Shown in pieces: positions 16,124 through 25,827 of a DNA stretch of 64,000 nucleotides. This DNA comes from Streptomyces sp. B21-105 (GTDB lineage: Bacteria; Actinomycetota; Actinomycetes; Streptomycetales; Streptomycetaceae): the NCBI RefSeq assembly GCF_036898465.1, contig NZ_JARUMJ010000001.1, forward strand, positions 5,704,001-5,768,000, written 5' to 3'. The stretch's first letter is position 1. Each line of letters starts with the position of its first letter. The translations under genes were made by a program, and so were the position numbers. The notes beneath the pieces are model-generated. The model was given only the letters and a program-made list of their open reading frames with translations. It was not told the origin of the DNA and did no database searches.

Positions 16124-17430
16124 CGACGAGCAGGCCGAGGACGGGTGACACGGCGGCGCATGCCACGGAGGTGAACGCGATGGAAGCGAGGGGCACGGAG
16201 GCCAGGGGCGCGGAGCCGGGCGTGCCGGAGGCGAGCGGCACGCCGACGGCGGCGGACGACGGACAGGAGCGGCTGAGGCGCTGGCGGCTGGTGCTCGGGG
16301 GCGACGTGGCCGACGGCACCGGCACCGGCTCAGGCACCGGCTCAGGCACCGGCACTGGCCTGTCCGGCCGGGACACCGCGATGGACGGGGCGCTCGCAGC
16401 GCTCTACGGGGCGCCGGAGCAACCGCGCGCGGGACGGGAGCGTTCGGGAGGACTGGGCGCCTCCGCACCGTCCGTGGCGCGCTGGCTCGGGGACATCAGG
16501 ACGTACTTCCCCTCCTCCGTGGTGCAGGTCATGCAACGCGACGCCATCGACCGGCTCGGGCTGTCCACCCTCCTTCTGGAGCCGGAGATGCTGGAGGCGG
16601 TCGAGGCCGACGTGCACCTCGTCGGCACCCTGCTCTCCCTTCACCGGGCCATGCCGGAGACGACGAAGGAGACCGCGCGGGCCGTCGTCCGCAAGGTCGT
16701 CGAGGACCTCGAGAAGCGGTTCGCCGGCCGCACCCGCGCCGCCCTCACCGGCGCACTCGACCGGGGCGCGCGGCTCAGCCGTCCGCGCCACCGCGACATC
16801 GACTGGAACCGCACGATCGCCGCCAACCTCAAGCACTACCAGCCCGAGTACGGGACGGTCGTGCCGGAGCGGCTCGTCGGGTACGGGCGGGCCTCGCAGT
16901 CCCTGCGCAAGGAGGTGATCCTCTGCATCGACCAGTCGGGTTCCATGGCGTCGTCGGTGGTGTACGCGTCGGTGTTCGGGGCGGTGCTGGCCTCGATGCG
17001 GTCGATCAGTACCCGGCTCGTCGTCTTCGACACGGCGGTCGCCGACCTCACCGACCTTCTCGACGACCCCGTGGACGTCATGTTCGGCACCCGGCTCGGC
17101 GGCGGCACCGACATCAACCGGGCGCTGGCGTACTGCCAGTCGCAGATCACCCGGCCCGCCGAGACCGTGGCGGTGCTCATCAGCGACCTGTACGAGGGAG
17201 GCATACGCCACGAGATGCTCAAACGGGTCGCCGCGATGAAGGCGTCGGGCGTGCAGTTCGTCGCGCTGCTCGCCCTGTCCGACGAGGGGGCGCCGGCCTA
17301 TGACCGGGAGCACGCGGCCGCGCTCGCGGCACTGGGGGCGCCGGCGTTCGCCTGCACACCCGATCTGTTCCCGGAGATCATGGCGGCGGCCCTGGAGAAG
17401 CGGCCCCTGCCGACACCGGACCCGGGGTGA
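16120..17430 (+). CDS. VWA-domain protein (YehP-like)
   Basis: 436 residues from ATG 16120, overlapping the DUF5682 stop (ATGA). The first ~110 residues are Ala/Gly/Glu/Thr-rich, with a short Gly-Thr-Gly-Ser repeat near residues 67-82. The helical middle (WLGDIRTYFPSSVVQVMQRDAIDRL) is typical of CoxE/YehP-type proteins. The C-terminal VWA domain has a complete MIDAS: DQSGS near 271-275, the Thr of GGGTDIN near 330, and ISDLYEGG. Such a VWA protein normally binds a MoxR ATPase and a substrate through its metal site. It closes the plus-strand operon; the next ORF may start at a GTGA overlap or at a later TTG. Confidence 0.87.
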   Translation: MTTSRPRTGDTAAHATEVNAMEARGTEARGAEPGVPEASGTPTAADDGQERLRRWRLVLGGDVADGTGTGSGTGSGTGTGLSGRDTAMDGALAALYGAPEQPRAGRERSGGLGASAPSVARWLGDIRTYFPSSVVQVMQRDAIDRLGLSTLLLEPEMLEAVEADVHLVGTLLSLHRAMPETTKETARAVVRKVVEDLEKRFAGRTRAALTGALDRGARLSRPRHRDIDWNRTIAANLKHYQPEYGTVVPERLVGYGRASQSLRKEVILCIDQSGSMASSVVYASVFGAVLASMRSISTRLVVFDTAVADLTDLLDDPVDVMFGTRLGGGTDINRALAYCQSQITRPAETVAVLISDLYEGGIRHEMLKRVAAMKASGVQFVALLALSDEGAPAYDREHAAALAALGAPAFACTPDLFPEIMAAALEKRPLPTPDPG

Positions 17431-17543
17431 GCGGGAGGGCGGCACGATCACGATTACCCATCGGTAACAGGGGTTGCGCAACGCCGGGACCTGCGTGCAA
17501 GGATTCGGGGCACGTTGCCGCCGCACGGGAGGAACCTCCCCTC

Positions 17544-18131
17544 TTGGCCTGGTTCACCGCCCTGCCCGCCACCGTCCTGCTCGCCACCGCCGGGCCCGCC
17601 GCCGCTCCGCGTGTCCTGCGCGCGGGGTCGGGGTGGCGCGTGCTGCACCTTGCGCTGCTGGTGGGCGGGCTGTTCGTGCTCGCGTTCCTCGACGGGGAAC
17701 AGGCGCGAGCAGCCGACGGCGCGCCGCCGACGCGGGCGACGGCGGTTGCCCAGGTCACGAGCCCGCGCACGACCGCCGAGACCCCCCTCCCCGACTCCCG
17801 ACGGACTCCCGCCCACGCCGGCGTCTCGCTCTCGCCTGCCGTCGTCGGCCCCGAGCACGCCCGCCTTCCCGTCTTCGTCGCCGCCCCCGCCGCCGGCCCC
17901 GCAGTCGCGCCGGCTCGATGCGGCCCTGTCGTGGGCGGCGCCGGTGTGCGCGGTGGCGTGCCGGGCGGCGTGGCCGCGCTCGACGGCGGGACGCAGGGGG
18001 ACGTCGACGTGCACGCCGTCCTGCCGCCGCAGCACCGGATGCCGCCGTGGCCGCCGTCCGGTACCGCCCCGCCATACGACGCCGCCGGGACGCGGGACAG
18101 CTGCCGGGACGTCGCTGCCTTCCCCGGCTGA
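17544..18131 (+). CDS. hypothetical single-span membrane protein
   Basis: About 195 residues from TTG 17544, where GGGAGG lies upstream in a GGGAGG-AA-CCTCCC hairpin; the frame is open back to a GTG at 17427 that overlaps the VWA stop, which would give 234 residues. The TTG is preferred because the product then starts with a hydrophobic segment (AWFTALPATVLLATAGPAA). A second, clearer membrane segment follows near residues 34-53 (LALLVGGLFVLAFL). The rest is Pro/Ala/Arg-rich without motifs. I do not recognise the family. It might be co-expressed with the VWA operon or have its own promoter in the 17431-17543 gap. Confidence 0.42.
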   Translation: MAWFTALPATVLLATAGPAAAPRVLRAGSGWRVLHLALLVGGLFVLAFLDGEQARAADGAPPTRATAVAQVTSPRTTAETPLPDSRRTPAHAGVSLSPAVVGPEHARLPVFVAAPAAGPAVAPARCGPVVGGAGVRGGVPGGVAALDGGTQGDVDVHAVLPPQHRMPPWPPSGTAPPYDAAGTRDSCRDVAAFPG

Positions 18132-18205
18132 GCACCGGCGGCGCACTGGCGCATTGGCGTACGGGCGCACCGATGGGCGCTCCAGTTCACCGGCGATTAC
18201 TCCCC

Positions 18206-18245
18206 GCCTCGCGTCACGCAGCCTCGCGTCACGCAGCCTCGCGCC
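18206..18245. repeat. 15-bp direct repeat
   Basis: GCCTCGCGTCACGCA at 18206-18220 and 18221-18235, with a partial third copy following. Confidence 0.85.
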
Positions 18246-18408
18246 GCCCGGCCGCGCGCCGCACAACCTCGCGCCGACTCTGCGCAGCTCGCATCCCTCG
18301 ACTTCGTGAGGCGACGGACACGGACGGCCGAAACCCGTCGGTCGGTCCGGTAGGGACCTCACGGATGGGGGCGGCTGGTTCCCATTGGGGTGGGGACCGG
18401 CCACCCCG

Positions 18409-18423
18409 AGCCCCTGAGGGGCT
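18409..18423. terminator. short hairpin upstream of sucC
   Basis: AGCCCC-TGA-GGGGCT, six-base stem directly before the larger hairpin at 18430; together they look like a tandem terminator. Confidence 0.45.
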
Positions 18424-18429
18424 GCTCAG

Positions 18430-18467
18430 GGGGCCTCACCGGGTCCACCCCAACCTGGTGAGGCCCC
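18430..18467. terminator. strong hairpin terminator upstream of the sucC promoter
   Basis: Perfect 11-base stem GGGGCCTCACC / GGTGAGGCCCC with a 16-base loop. It insulates sucCD from upstream transcription. Confidence 0.7.
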
Positions 18468-18515
18468 TCCCTCCGACCTCACATCCGGCACGGGGTGCCA
18501 GTGATCCCGGCATCG

Positions 18516-18531
18516 TGTGACAGGTATCACC
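18516..18531. promoter_or_regulatory. CRP-like palindrome upstream of sucC
   Basis: TGTGA-CAGGTA-TCACC is a near-perfect TGTGA-N6-TCACA site, ~190 bases before the sucC start. Streptomyces Crp binds GTG-N8-CAC-type sites, so this is a plausible operator for the TCA-cycle operon. A second TGTGACC half-site lies at about 18539. Confidence 0.5.
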
Positions 18532-18718
18532 GCTCAGGTGTGACCCTCGATTTAGGGGCCTCATGCAAGCAGCGATAACCTGCGAGACGGACATGCCGCG
18601 CGCTCGGACACCGTGTGCGCCTCCCTTGTGACTGACAGACGAAGCGGACGTCACGTTGCCCTCGCGGCACGCCCACGCAGACAACGAACCGCGAGATCAC
18701 TGATAGGGACGGAAGCGC

Positions 18719-19897
18719 GTGGACCTGTTCGAGTACCAGGCGAGGGACCTCTTCGCCAAGCACGATGTACCGGTGCTGGCCGGTGAAGTCATCGACACGC
18801 CTGAGGCGGCCCGCGCAGCCACCGAGCGTCTTGGTGGCAAGTCCGTAGTCAAGGCCCAGGTGAAGGTCGGCGGCCGTGGCAAGGCGGGCGGCGTCAAGCT
18901 CGCCGCCACCGCCGACGAGGCCGTGGAGCACGCGACCAACATCCTCGGCATGGACATCAAGGGCCACACGGTCCACAAGGTGATGATCGCCGAGACGGCT
19001 CCGGAGATCGTGGAGGAGTACTACGTCTCCTTCCTCCTGGACCGTGCGAACCGCACCTTCCTCTCCATCGCGTCCGTCGAGGGCGGCATGGAGATCGAGG
19101 AGGTGGCGGAGACCCGCCCCGAGGCCGTCGCCAAGACGCCGATCGACGCCAACGTGGGTGTGACCCCCGAGGTCGCGCGCCAGATCGTCGAGGCCGCGAA
19201 CTTCCCGGCCGAGGTCGCCGACAAGGTCGAGAACGTCCTGGTCACCCTGTGGAAGACCTTCGTCGAGGAGGACGCCCTTCTCGTCGAGGTGAACCCGCTG
19301 GCCAAGGTCGCCTCCGGTGACGTCATCGCCCTCGACGGCAAGGTCTCGCTGGACGAGAACGCCGAGTTCCGCCAGCCGGACCACGAGGCCCTCCAGGACA
19401 AGGACTCGGCGAACCCGCTCGAGGCCGCGGCCAAGGAGAAGAACCTCAACTACGTCAAGCTCGACGGCGAGGTCGGCATCATCGGCAACGGCGCGGGTCT
19501 CGTCATGAGCACCCTGGACGTCGTCGCGTATGCCGGTGAGGCGCACGGTGGGGTCAAGCCCGCCAACTTCCTCGACATCGGCGGCGGCGCCTCCGCGGCC
19601 GTCATGGCGAACGGCCTGGAGATCATCCTCGGCGACCCGGACGTCAAGTCCGTGTTCGTCAACGTCTTCGGTGGCATCACCGCCTGCGACGAGGTCGCCA
19701 ACGGCATCGTCCAGGCGCTGCAGCTGCTCAAGGACAAGGGCGAGGAAGTCACCAAGCCGCTCGTCGTCCGCCTCGACGGCAACAACGCCGAGCTGGGTCG
19801 CAAGATCCTCTCCGACGCCAACCACCCGCTGGTCCAGCGCGTGGACACCATGGACGGCGCGGCCGACAAGGCCGCCGAGCTCGCGGCTGCGAAGTAA
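18719..19897 (+). CDS. sucC: succinyl-CoA synthetase beta subunit (ADP/GDP-forming)
   Basis: 392 residues from GTG 18719 behind GGGACGGAAG. With SucD it converts succinyl-CoA to succinate with nucleotide triphosphate formation in the TCA cycle. The N-terminal ATP-grasp domain shows [24 protein letters not shown] and the Mg-binding VEVNPLAK; the C-terminal domain has [12 protein letters not shown] and [11 protein letters not shown], which pairs with SucD. Length equals the family norm. sucD follows after 21 bases with a GAGGG ribosome site. Lower-than-average codon variation and the strong leader fit high expression. Confidence 0.96.
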   Translation: MDLFEYQARDLFAKHDVPVLAGEVIDTPEAARAATERLGGKSVVKAQVKVGGRGKAGGVKLAATADEAVEHATNILGMDIKGHTVHKVMIAETAPEIVEEYYVSFLLDRANRTFLSIASVEGGMEIEEVAETRPEAVAKTPIDANVGVTPEVARQIVEAANFPAEVADKVENVLVTLWKTFVEEDALLVEVNPLAKVASGDVIALDGKVSLDENAEFRQPDHEALQDKDSANPLEAAAKEKNLNYVKLDGEVGIIGNGAGLVMSTLDVVAYAGEAHGGVKPANFLDIGGGASAAVMANGLEIILGDPDVKSVFVNVFGGITACDEVANGIVQALQLLKDKGEEVTKPLVVRLDGNNAELGRKILSDANHPLVQRVDTMDGAADKAAELAAAK

Positions 19898-19918
19898 GGG
19901 AAGAGGGACAGAACAGCC

Positions 19919-20806
19919 ATGGCTATCTTCCTGAACAAGGACAGCAAGGTCATCGTCCAGGGCATGACCGGTGCCACGGGCATGAAGCACACCAAGCTCA
20001 TGCTGGCGGACGGCACCAACATCGTCGGCGGCGTGAACCCCCGCAAGGCGGGCACGTCCGTGGACATCGACGGCACCGAGATCCCGGTCTTCGGCACGGT
20101 CGCCGAGGCGATCGAGAAGACGGGCGCCAACGTGTCCGTCCTCTTCGTGCCGCCGGCCTTCGCCAAGGCCGCCGTGGTCGAGGCGATCGACGCCGAGATC
20201 CCGCTCGCGGTCGTCATCACCGAGGGCATCGCCGTCCACGACTCGGCCGCGTTCTACGCGTACGCCGTGTCGCAGGGCAACAAGACCCGGATCATCGGCC
20301 CGAACTGCCCCGGTCTCATCACCCCGGGCCAGTCGAACGCCGGCATCATCCCGGGCGACATCACGAAGCCGGGCCGCATCGGTCTGGTCTCGAAGTCCGG
20401 CACGCTGACGTACCAGATGATGTACGAGCTGCGCGACATCGGCTTCTCGTCTGCCGTCGGCATCGGTGGCGACCCGATCATCGGCACCACGCACATCGAC
20501 GCGCTCGCCGCGTTCGAGGCCGACCCCGACACCGACCTGATCGTCATGATCGGTGAGATCGGCGGCGACGCCGAGGAGCGGGCTGCGGCCTTCATCAAGG
20601 ACAACGTGAAGAAGCCGGTCGTCGGCTACGTCGCGGGCTTCACCGCGCCCGAGGGCAAGACCATGGGCCACGCCGGCGCCATCGTCTCCGGCTCCTCCGG
20701 CACGGCCGCCGCGAAGCAGGAGGCCCTCGAGGCCGCCGGCGTCAAGGTCGGCAAGACGCCGACCGAGACGGCGAAGCTCGCGCGCGAGATCCTCGCGGCC
20801 GGCTGA
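19919..20806 (+). CDS. sucD: succinyl-CoA synthetase alpha subunit
   Basis: 295 codons with stop. The N-terminal CoA-binding Rossmann domain starts [28 protein letters not shown] and SKSGTLTYQ follow in the usual places, and [10 protein letters not shown] contains the histidine that is phosphorylated during catalysis. Length and motifs match functional SucD. It is second in the sucCD operon and is followed by a 37-base near-perfect palindromic terminator. Confidence 0.96.
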   Translation: MAIFLNKDSKVIVQGMTGATGMKHTKLMLADGTNIVGGVNPRKAGTSVDIDGTEIPVFGTVAEAIEKTGANVSVLFVPPAFAKAAVVEAIDAEIPLAVVITEGIAVHDSAAFYAYAVSQGNKTRIIGPNCPGLITPGQSNAGIIPGDITKPGRIGLVSKSGTLTYQMMYELRDIGFSSAVGIGGDPIIGTTHIDALAAFEADPDTDLIVMIGEIGGDAEERAAAFIKDNVKKPVVGYVAGFTAPEGKTMGHAGAIVSGSSGTAAAKQEALEAAGVKVGKTPTETAKLAREILAAG

Positions 20807-20878
20807 GTCGTCCGACCGCGTCACCCGGCTGCTGACGCGTCCGGCCGAGCTTTCGGCCCGGACACGGCGGCCGGACGC

Positions 20879-20915
20879 CGGCGGGCCCGTTCCCCCAGGG
20901 GGAACGGGCCCGCCG
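20879..20915. terminator. sucCD terminator, 18-bp perfect stem
   Basis: The left arm 20879-20896 and right arm 20898-20915 are perfect complements (CGGCGGGCCCGTTCCCCC) around a single A. A TCTTTCT tract follows. The strongest hairpin in the window. Confidence 0.88.
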
Positions 20916-21075
20916 TCTTTCTGCCGTGCCGTCTTTCTGCCGTGCCGTCTTTCTGCCGTGCCGTCTTTCTGCCGTGCCGTCTTTCTGCCGTGCCGCCGTG
21001 CCGCCGTGCCGCCGTGCCGCCGTGCTGCCCCTTCTGCCGTCCCGCCCGTCCCGCCCGTCCCGCCCGTCCGCCCGT
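20912..21075. repeat. tandem-repeat array between sucD and the sigma-like gene
   Basis: Four to five copies of the 16-mer CCGTGCCGTCTTTCTG run from about 20919 to 20985. They decay into 8-mer CCGTGCCG units to about 21025 and then CCCGCCCGT units to about 21075. Uninterrupted, without spacers. Confidence 0.92.
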
Positions 21076-21082
21076 GCTGCCG

Positions 21083-22009
21083 TCACTCGGGGCGTGGGAG
21101 CAGTCTGTCCGGGCCGTTCTGGGTCTCGGACCTCAGCTTCGCGCGCAGCTTCAGCTCCGCGTCCGACAACGTGCCAGGGGCGGCCCGCGGCGGGACGCCC
21201 TGCACGGTCTCGCCGGGCGGCACCGGGGGCTCGTAGCGGGTGGGGGCGGTGCGCGCGGTCAGCGCGGTCGCGCCGATGAGCGCGATCGTGAACGCGATCG
21301 CCGCCCTGGTCCAGAAGCGGGCCCGCCGCTCCCCGCCCGACCGCACGGCGGGCGGTTTCGGTGCGCGCAGCCGTTCGGCGGACGCGACCTCCGCGAGACG
21401 CCGGTGCAGTGCGGCCGGACTCGCCAGTTCCGGCAGCCGCGCGGCGACCGCCTCGCGCGCGTGCAGCAGCCGGTGCGCCGCCGCCGGGGTGCTCGCCTCC
21501 GTCTCGGCGGCCGTCTCCGGCAGATCGAGTCCGACGCCGTCGTAGAGCAGGAGCGTGCGACGGTACGTCACCGGGAGGGTCAGCAGGACGTCCAGCAGCG
21601 CGCGGTCCGCCGCGGCGGCCGGGGGCGGCTCCGGGTACCGGTAACGCGGACGGAACCGGTGCCACGGGGAGAGCGCGTACTCGTACGCCACGGCCCGCAC
21701 CCAGCCGGCGGGGTCGGGATCCACGGCCACCTCGGGCCAGCGCTGCCACGCCAGTTGAAACGCCCGTTCGACCGACTCGCGGGCGAGCTCGCGACGCCCG
21801 GACAGCAGATAGGCCTGCCGGACTAGGGCGGGGGCGCAGAACGCGTACAACGCGTCGAAGGCCTGAACGGGAGTCAAGGGGGCAGCGGACGCGCCTGGTT
21901 CGCCGACGGGTTCCGTGCCGCGGGGGTCAGGGTTCTCCGTCGTCGGACGCGCCTCGGCCGGACGCACCGTCACCTGACGTCGAGGCGCCGCCTTCTGGGT
22001 GTTCGTCAC
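21083..22009 (-). CDS. sigma-factor-like protein with C-terminal membrane segment
   Basis: 308 residues from GTG 22009. Residues ~45-125 resemble ECF sigma region 2 (AFDALYAFCAPALVRQAYLLSG, then LARESVERAFQLAW). Residues ~135-190 resemble region 4 (LLDVLLTLPVTYRRTLLLYDGVGLDL). A single membrane segment lies near 233-253 (FTIALIGATALTA), followed by an external tail. A sigma-like protein tethered to the membrane may be held inactive until released, or may have lost promoter binding; the sequence cannot tell. No anti-sigma gene is adjacent. It converges on sucCD across a repeat array. Confidence 0.68.
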   Translation of the reverse strand: MTNTQKAAPRRQVTVRPAEARPTTENPDPRGTEPVGEPGASAAPLTPVQAFDALYAFCAPALVRQAYLLSGRRELARESVERAFQLAWQRWPEVAVDPDPAGWVRAVAYEYALSPWHRFRPRYRYPEPPPAAAADRALLDVLLTLPVTYRRTLLLYDGVGLDLPETAAETEASTPAAAHRLLHAREAVAARLPELASPAALHRRLAEVASAERLRAPKPPAVRSGGERRARFWTRAAIAFTIALIGATALTARTAPTRYEPPVPPGETVQGVPPRAAPGTLSDAELKLRAKLRSETQNGPDRLLPRPE

Positions 22010-22200
22010 CTTTGCCGCCTTGTCCCAGCCGTGTTCAGCCTTGTTCGGTGATGCCGGCAGTTTCGCGTACGCCTCCCGTGTGCGGTCGCGGGGCGCCGCG
22101 TCACGGAGTACCCCTTCACCCGGTAACTACATAAAACGTATATTGAGCGACACATCCGAAGTTCGCCCGTTACGACGGAAAAGCGCGTGTCGTTGGGAGC

Positions 22201-24000
22201 ATGGCCGTCGTGATCCCGATGACCGCTCGCCGGCTTACGTTGTCGTCCCTGCTGCCTCGAAGGCGCGACCGATCGCCCGGACTGGCCGCCGGCCTCGTGG
22301 GCGGTGTGCTCGCGGCCGGGCTGGGGCTCGGGTCCTTCGCCGTGCTCGTGATGGTGCTGTGGATCAGCTCTCCGTACCCGGACAGTGGGCCGAGCGGTGC
22401 GCTGCATGTCGCCGCCGCGCTGTGGCTGTTGGCCCATGGCGCGGAACTGGTGCGCGTCGACACGTTGTCAGGGGCCCCCGCGCCGGTCGGCGTCACCCCG
22501 CTGCTGCTGCTCGCGTTGCCGGTGTGGCTGGTGCGGCGGGCGGCCCGCGACGCGGTGGACGGCGGCGACGCGGGCGCCGGGGGTGGCACCGGCGGCGGCG
22601 CGGAGAACGGGGAGCCGGTGAGCGCGCGCACCGCGTGGGCCGGCGTCGTGCTCGGGTATCTCGCCGTCGGCTCGGGCGCCGCCTGCTACGCCGCCTCGGG
22701 CGGCGCGCTGCGGACCTCGTGGGCGTGGGCGGCGGTGTGCGTCCCGGCCGTCGCCGTGCTGGCCGCCGGGGCGGGGGTGTGGTCCGGTTGCGGTCACCCG
22801 CGCGGGCCGGTGGACGGCGTGCTGCTCATGCTGCCCCGCGGGCTGCGACGGCTGCTCGTCGGGACGGCGGAGCGCGCACGCCTGGCTGCCGCGGCGCGGG
22901 CGGCCGCCGCGGGTGCGGCGGTGCTCGTCGGTGGCGGGGCCCTGCTGGTGGCGTCGTCGTCGGTGTGGCACGCCGGGGCGGCTCGAGAGGCGTTCCTGCA
23001 GTTGACGGAAGGGTGGTCGGGGCGGTTCGCGGTGCTGCTGCTGTGTGTGGCGCTGGTGCCGAACGCGGCGGTGTGGGGGGCGGCGTACGCCCTCGGGCCG
23101 GGGTACCTCCTCGGCGCGGGGCACGTGGTGGCGCCGCTGTCCTCCGACCCGGCGCCGCTGCTGCCGCCGTTTCCGCTGCTGGCGGCGGTACCCGAGGCGG
23201 GGGCCGGGACGCCGTGGAACTGGGCGGCGAGCGCGGTCCCGCTGGTGGCCGGTGTCACGGTGGGCGTGTTCGCGGCCGGTGCGGCGACGGATCAAGGCTG
23301 GTCGCGGGGGAGGACCGTCGGAGTCGTCGTGCTGGCGGGCGTGGGGTGCGGGGTGCTGACGGGGGCGCTGGCGGGGCTGGCGGGCGGGCCGCTGGGGGCC
23401 TCCGTGCTGGCCCGGTTCGGGCCGGTGTGGTGGCAGGCCGGGGGTGCGGCGCTGCTGTGGGTCGTGGCGGTGGGGACGCCGGTGGGCGTGGCGGTACGGG
23501 GGTGGCGCTGCCGGAAGCGGGGAGCGGTCGGCTGGGTCCGCGGGCCCTGGAAGGGGCACGCCGAGACGGCGGGAACACCCGGCGTGCGAGCGTCGGCGGG
23601 GACGCCCGGGAAGGCAGATGAGGAGCTGTACGACTTCCTCGTCACCCGGGATGCCACCCCTGGTTCCCCTGGTGCTCCTGGTTCCCCGAGCTCCCCCGGC
23701 GCGCCGCCGCACCTGTACGACGAGGCCGCCGACTCCTTCGCGCCCTTCGCGCCGTTCGCGGCCTTCGAGCAGGCGCCCTACGTCGCGCCGCCGGACCCCT
23801 TCGCCCCCCTCGAGCCCGCGTCGTTCCTCGAACCGGGCGAGCTCCGCACTCCGCCCGACCCGCTCGCCGACGTCGGACCGGTGGAGCCCGTCGGACCGGC
23901 GTGGCACGGCGACTCGGCCCGGGAGGCCCGGTGGGCGGCGTTGCGTGAGGCGGGCGAGGTAGGCAAGGCGGGCGACGAAGGGACGGAGCCGAAGCGATGA
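22201..24000 (+). CDS. DUF6350 / PerM-like cell-division membrane protein
   Basis: 599 residues from ATG 22201 behind GGGAG. Eight or nine hydrophobic segments fill residues ~25-450 (for example [19 protein letters not shown] and [20 protein letters not shown]). The last ~120 residues are a Pro/Ala/Glu-rich cytoplasmic tail with [15 protein letters not shown] repeats. The family is DUF6350; in mycobacteria the homologue PerM stabilises the divisome and is coded just before purN-purH, the same order as here apart from one intervening gene. The family call relies on hydrophobic pattern plus gene order. Confidence 0.72.
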   Translation: MAVVIPMTARRLTLSSLLPRRRDRSPGLAAGLVGGVLAAGLGLGSFAVLVMVLWISSPYPDSGPSGALHVAAALWLLAHGAELVRVDTLSGAPAPVGVTPLLLLALPVWLVRRAARDAVDGGDAGAGGGTGGGAENGEPVSARTAWAGVVLGYLAVGSGAACYAASGGALRTSWAWAAVCVPAVAVLAAGAGVWSGCGHPRGPVDGVLLMLPRGLRRLLVGTAERARLAAAARAAAAGAAVLVGGGALLVASSSVWHAGAAREAFLQLTEGWSGRFAVLLLCVALVPNAAVWGAAYALGPGYLLGAGHVVAPLSSDPAPLLPPFPLLAAVPEAGAGTPWNWAASAVPLVAGVTVGVFAAGAATDQGWSRGRTVGVVVLAGVGCGVLTGALAGLAGGPLGASVLARFGPVWWQAGGAALLWVVAVGTPVGVAVRGWRCRKRGAVGWVRGPWKGHAETAGTPGVRASAGTPGKADEELYDFLVTRDATPGSPGAPGSPSSPGAPPHLYDEAADSFAPFAPFAAFEQAPYVAPPDPFAPLEPASFLEPGELRTPPDPLADVGPVEPVGPAWHGDSAREARWAALREAGEVGKAGDEGTEPKR

Positions 24001-24081
24001 CCGTCCGTCGGCGCCGCGCAGCTCACCTTCGCAAAGGACGACGACCAGGCCGAGGACGACGACGAGGACGAGGACGAGATC

Positions 24082-24867
24082 TCAGGAGTCGGTCCCGAGG
24101 ATCTTCCGCAGTTCCTTCGGCAGAAGGTCGTTGCAGGACTGCTTCGCCTCGACGGTGAGGGCGTCGTTGGTGCAGGTGTAGTAGTCCTGGTAGACGAGTT
24201 GGGCGCTGAAGCTCGCGGCGACCAGGGCGAGCGCCAGGGAGGCGGTGACCACGCCGCTCACCGCGGCGGTCTTCTGCGGGCGGGGGCCGCTCTCCGGGCT
24301 GTCGGGGGACGGGTTGCGGGGCCCCGCGCGCAGGGCGCTGATGCCCCAGTTCAGGGCGAGGGCGCCGAGCAGCAGAGCCACGTACGGCCAGCCGAAGAGG
24401 ACGAAGAAGAAGGCCCACATGCCGCTGAGCAACGCGTAGCGCGCGCGGCGCTGCGCGGGGTCGGTGGGGTCCCAGCGTTTGCCGCCGTTCTCGGATCCCG
24501 GCCCGCCGTTGCCGTTGTCGGGCCCGCGGCCCGGGCGTTCGCCGAAGCCGCCGGGGGAGCGGCCGGGCTGCTGGTCGCTCCACTGACCGCCCCACGGCGA
24601 CCGGCCGCCCTGGGAGGAACCACCCTCGGGAGCACCGCCCTCAGCCCCGCCGCCCGCCGGGCGCCGGGGCTGCCACGGGCGGTCGGGGGCGTTCTCCGGC
24701 GGCGGGGCGAACGGGTTGTCGTCCTCAGGGGGCGTGCCGTCGCCCGAGGGGGCGTCCGGAGGTGAGGCTGGGCGCTCCCGCAGCAGCACGGCGCCGCGCT
24801 CCCCTCCCTGCGGTGACTGCGGTGACTGCGGGGGGAGCGTGAGGAGTCGCAGACTGCGGTCCGGCAT
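24082..24867 (-). CDS. hypothetical membrane protein with disordered N-terminus
   Basis: 261 residues from ATG 24867, with GGGGAAG upstream at a longish spacing. Residues 1-150 are Pro/Gly/Arg/Ser-rich and disordered. Two or three membrane segments follow: [17 protein letters not shown] joined to [15 protein letters not shown], and [16 protein letters not shown]. The tail [20 protein letters not shown] contains two cysteines on the predicted outer side, perhaps a disulfide. I know it only as a conserved streptomycete membrane protein between perM and purN; function unknown. Confidence 0.68.
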   Translation of the reverse strand: MPDRSLRLLTLPPQSPQSPQGGERGAVLLRERPASPPDAPSGDGTPPEDDNPFAPPPENAPDRPWQPRRPAGGGAEGGAPEGGSSQGGRSPWGGQWSDQQPGRSPGGFGERPGRGPDNGNGGPGSENGGKRWDPTDPAQRRARYALLSGMWAFFFVLFGWPYVALLLGALALNWGISALRAGPRNPSPDSPESGPRPQKTAAVSGVVTASLALALVAASFSAQLVYQDYYTCTNDALTVEAKQSCNDLLPKELRKILGTDS

Positions 24868-25197
24868 CAAATGAGCGTCTTCCCCTAGGAGATACGGCTG
24901 ACTGGTGTGAGCTGTCGTGAGCTGGCATGAGCTGTCGTAGGGGGAACGCACCGCACGGCGACCGCGTTCCCGCTCTCCGCTCCTCGCAGACGCTACCTTC
25001 CGGCCACGCCCCCGTCCCGCGGGGGCCGCCCGGTGTGCCGGTATCGTTGCTGACGGTCGGCTCCTTCGTAGGCTTCCCCGTATCCGGGGGCGCGATGCAT
25101 TCGTACGAACGTACAAGCGGGAAACCACGAGTACGAAAGCACAAGCCCGCGCAGGTCGCCACCCCGTTGACGTGCTTCCCCGAGAAAGGGCCCCGCC
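24868..25197 (+). promoter_or_regulatory. 330-bp leader of purNH
   Basis: No gene is seen. Elements: TGAGCTGTCG-type repeats at about 24906-24937; the perfect palindrome TTCGTACGAA at 25100-25109, followed by further TACGAA motifs near 25109 and 25130; and GAAAGGG before the purN GTG. The palindrome cluster could be an operator for purine control, which I cannot confirm. Confidence 0.35.
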
Positions 25198-25827
25198 GTG
25201 GCCGCCAAGCCCGTGGCCAAGCGCCTCGTCGTGCTGGTCTCCGGATCCGGTACGAACCTGCAGGCGCTCCTCGACGCCATCGCCGCCGCCGGCGTCGACG
25301 CGTACGGCGCCGAGGTGGTGGCCGTCGGGGCGGACCGGGCGGCCGTCGAGGGCCTCGCCCGTGCCGAGCGGGCGGGGATCCCCACCTTCGTCTGCCGGGT
25401 CAAGGACTTCGCGAGCCGACAGGAGTGGGACGCCGCGCTCGCCGAGGCCGTGGCCGCCCACGAGCCCGACCTCGTGGTCTCCGCCGGGTTCATGAAGATC
25501 GTCGGCAAGGAGTTCCTGGCGCGGTTCGGGGGGCGGTTCGTGAACACCCATCCCGCCCTGCTGCCCAGTTTCCCCGGGGCCCACGGGGTGCGGGACGCAC
25601 TCGCGTACGGCGCCCGGGTCACCGGCTGCACCGTCCACTTCGTCGACGACGGCGTCGACACCGGCCCGATCATCGCCCAGGGCGTGGTCGAGGTCCGGGA
25701 CGAGGACGACGAGAGCGCTCTGCACGAGCGCATCAAGGAAGTCGAGCGAAGGCTGCTCGTCGAGGTCGTGGGGCGGCTCGCCCGTAACGGCTATCGCATT
25801 GAGGGACGAAAGGTAGTTATCCAGTGA
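25198..25827 (+). CDS. purN: phosphoribosylglycinamide formyltransferase
   Basis: 209 residues from GTG 25198. It transfers formyl from 10-formyl-THF to GAR in step 3 of purine synthesis. The N-terminus [18 protein letters not shown] holds the GAR phosphate loop. [20 protein letters not shown] carries the catalytic Asn and His, and [17 protein letters not shown] carries the catalytic Asp. Length fits the family. Its TGA overlaps the GTG of purH (GTGA), so the two are translated together; both use the 10-formyl-THF made by FolD, coded 6 kb away. Confidence 0.95.
   Translation: MAAKPVAKRLVVLVSGSGTNLQALLDAIAAAGVDAYGAEVVAVGADRAAVEGLARAERAGIPTFVCRVKDFASRQEWDAALAEAVAAHEPDLVVSAGFMKIVGKEFLARFGGRFVNTHPALLPSFPGAHGVRDALAYGARVTGCTVHFVDDGVDTGPIIAQGVVEVRDEDDESALHERIKEVERRLLVEVVGRLARNGYRIEGRKVVIQ

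Larger units (their letters stand above)
18132..18718 (+). other. 587-bp leader/promoter region of sucCD
   Basis: No gene is seen. In order it holds C/G-rich direct repeats (18206-18245), two hairpins (18409-18423, 18430-18467) that probably end transcription from the left, a CRP-like palindrome (18516-18531), a GATAAC -10-like box near 18574 and ~140 bases of leader before the GTG of sucC. Confidence 0.6.

Noticed and set aside
18527..20824. 765-residue minus-strand ORF across sucC and sucD
   Set aside because: Mirror frame of two certain genes; composition follows the codon bias of the sense strand.
20912..21075. Possible CRISPR array
   Set aside because: Repeats are directly adjacent with no spacers, and no cas gene is present.
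25100..25109. LexA or PafBC site before purNH
   Set aside because: TTCGTACGAA is symmetrical but fits neither consensus; kept only as an unexplained dyad in the leader note.
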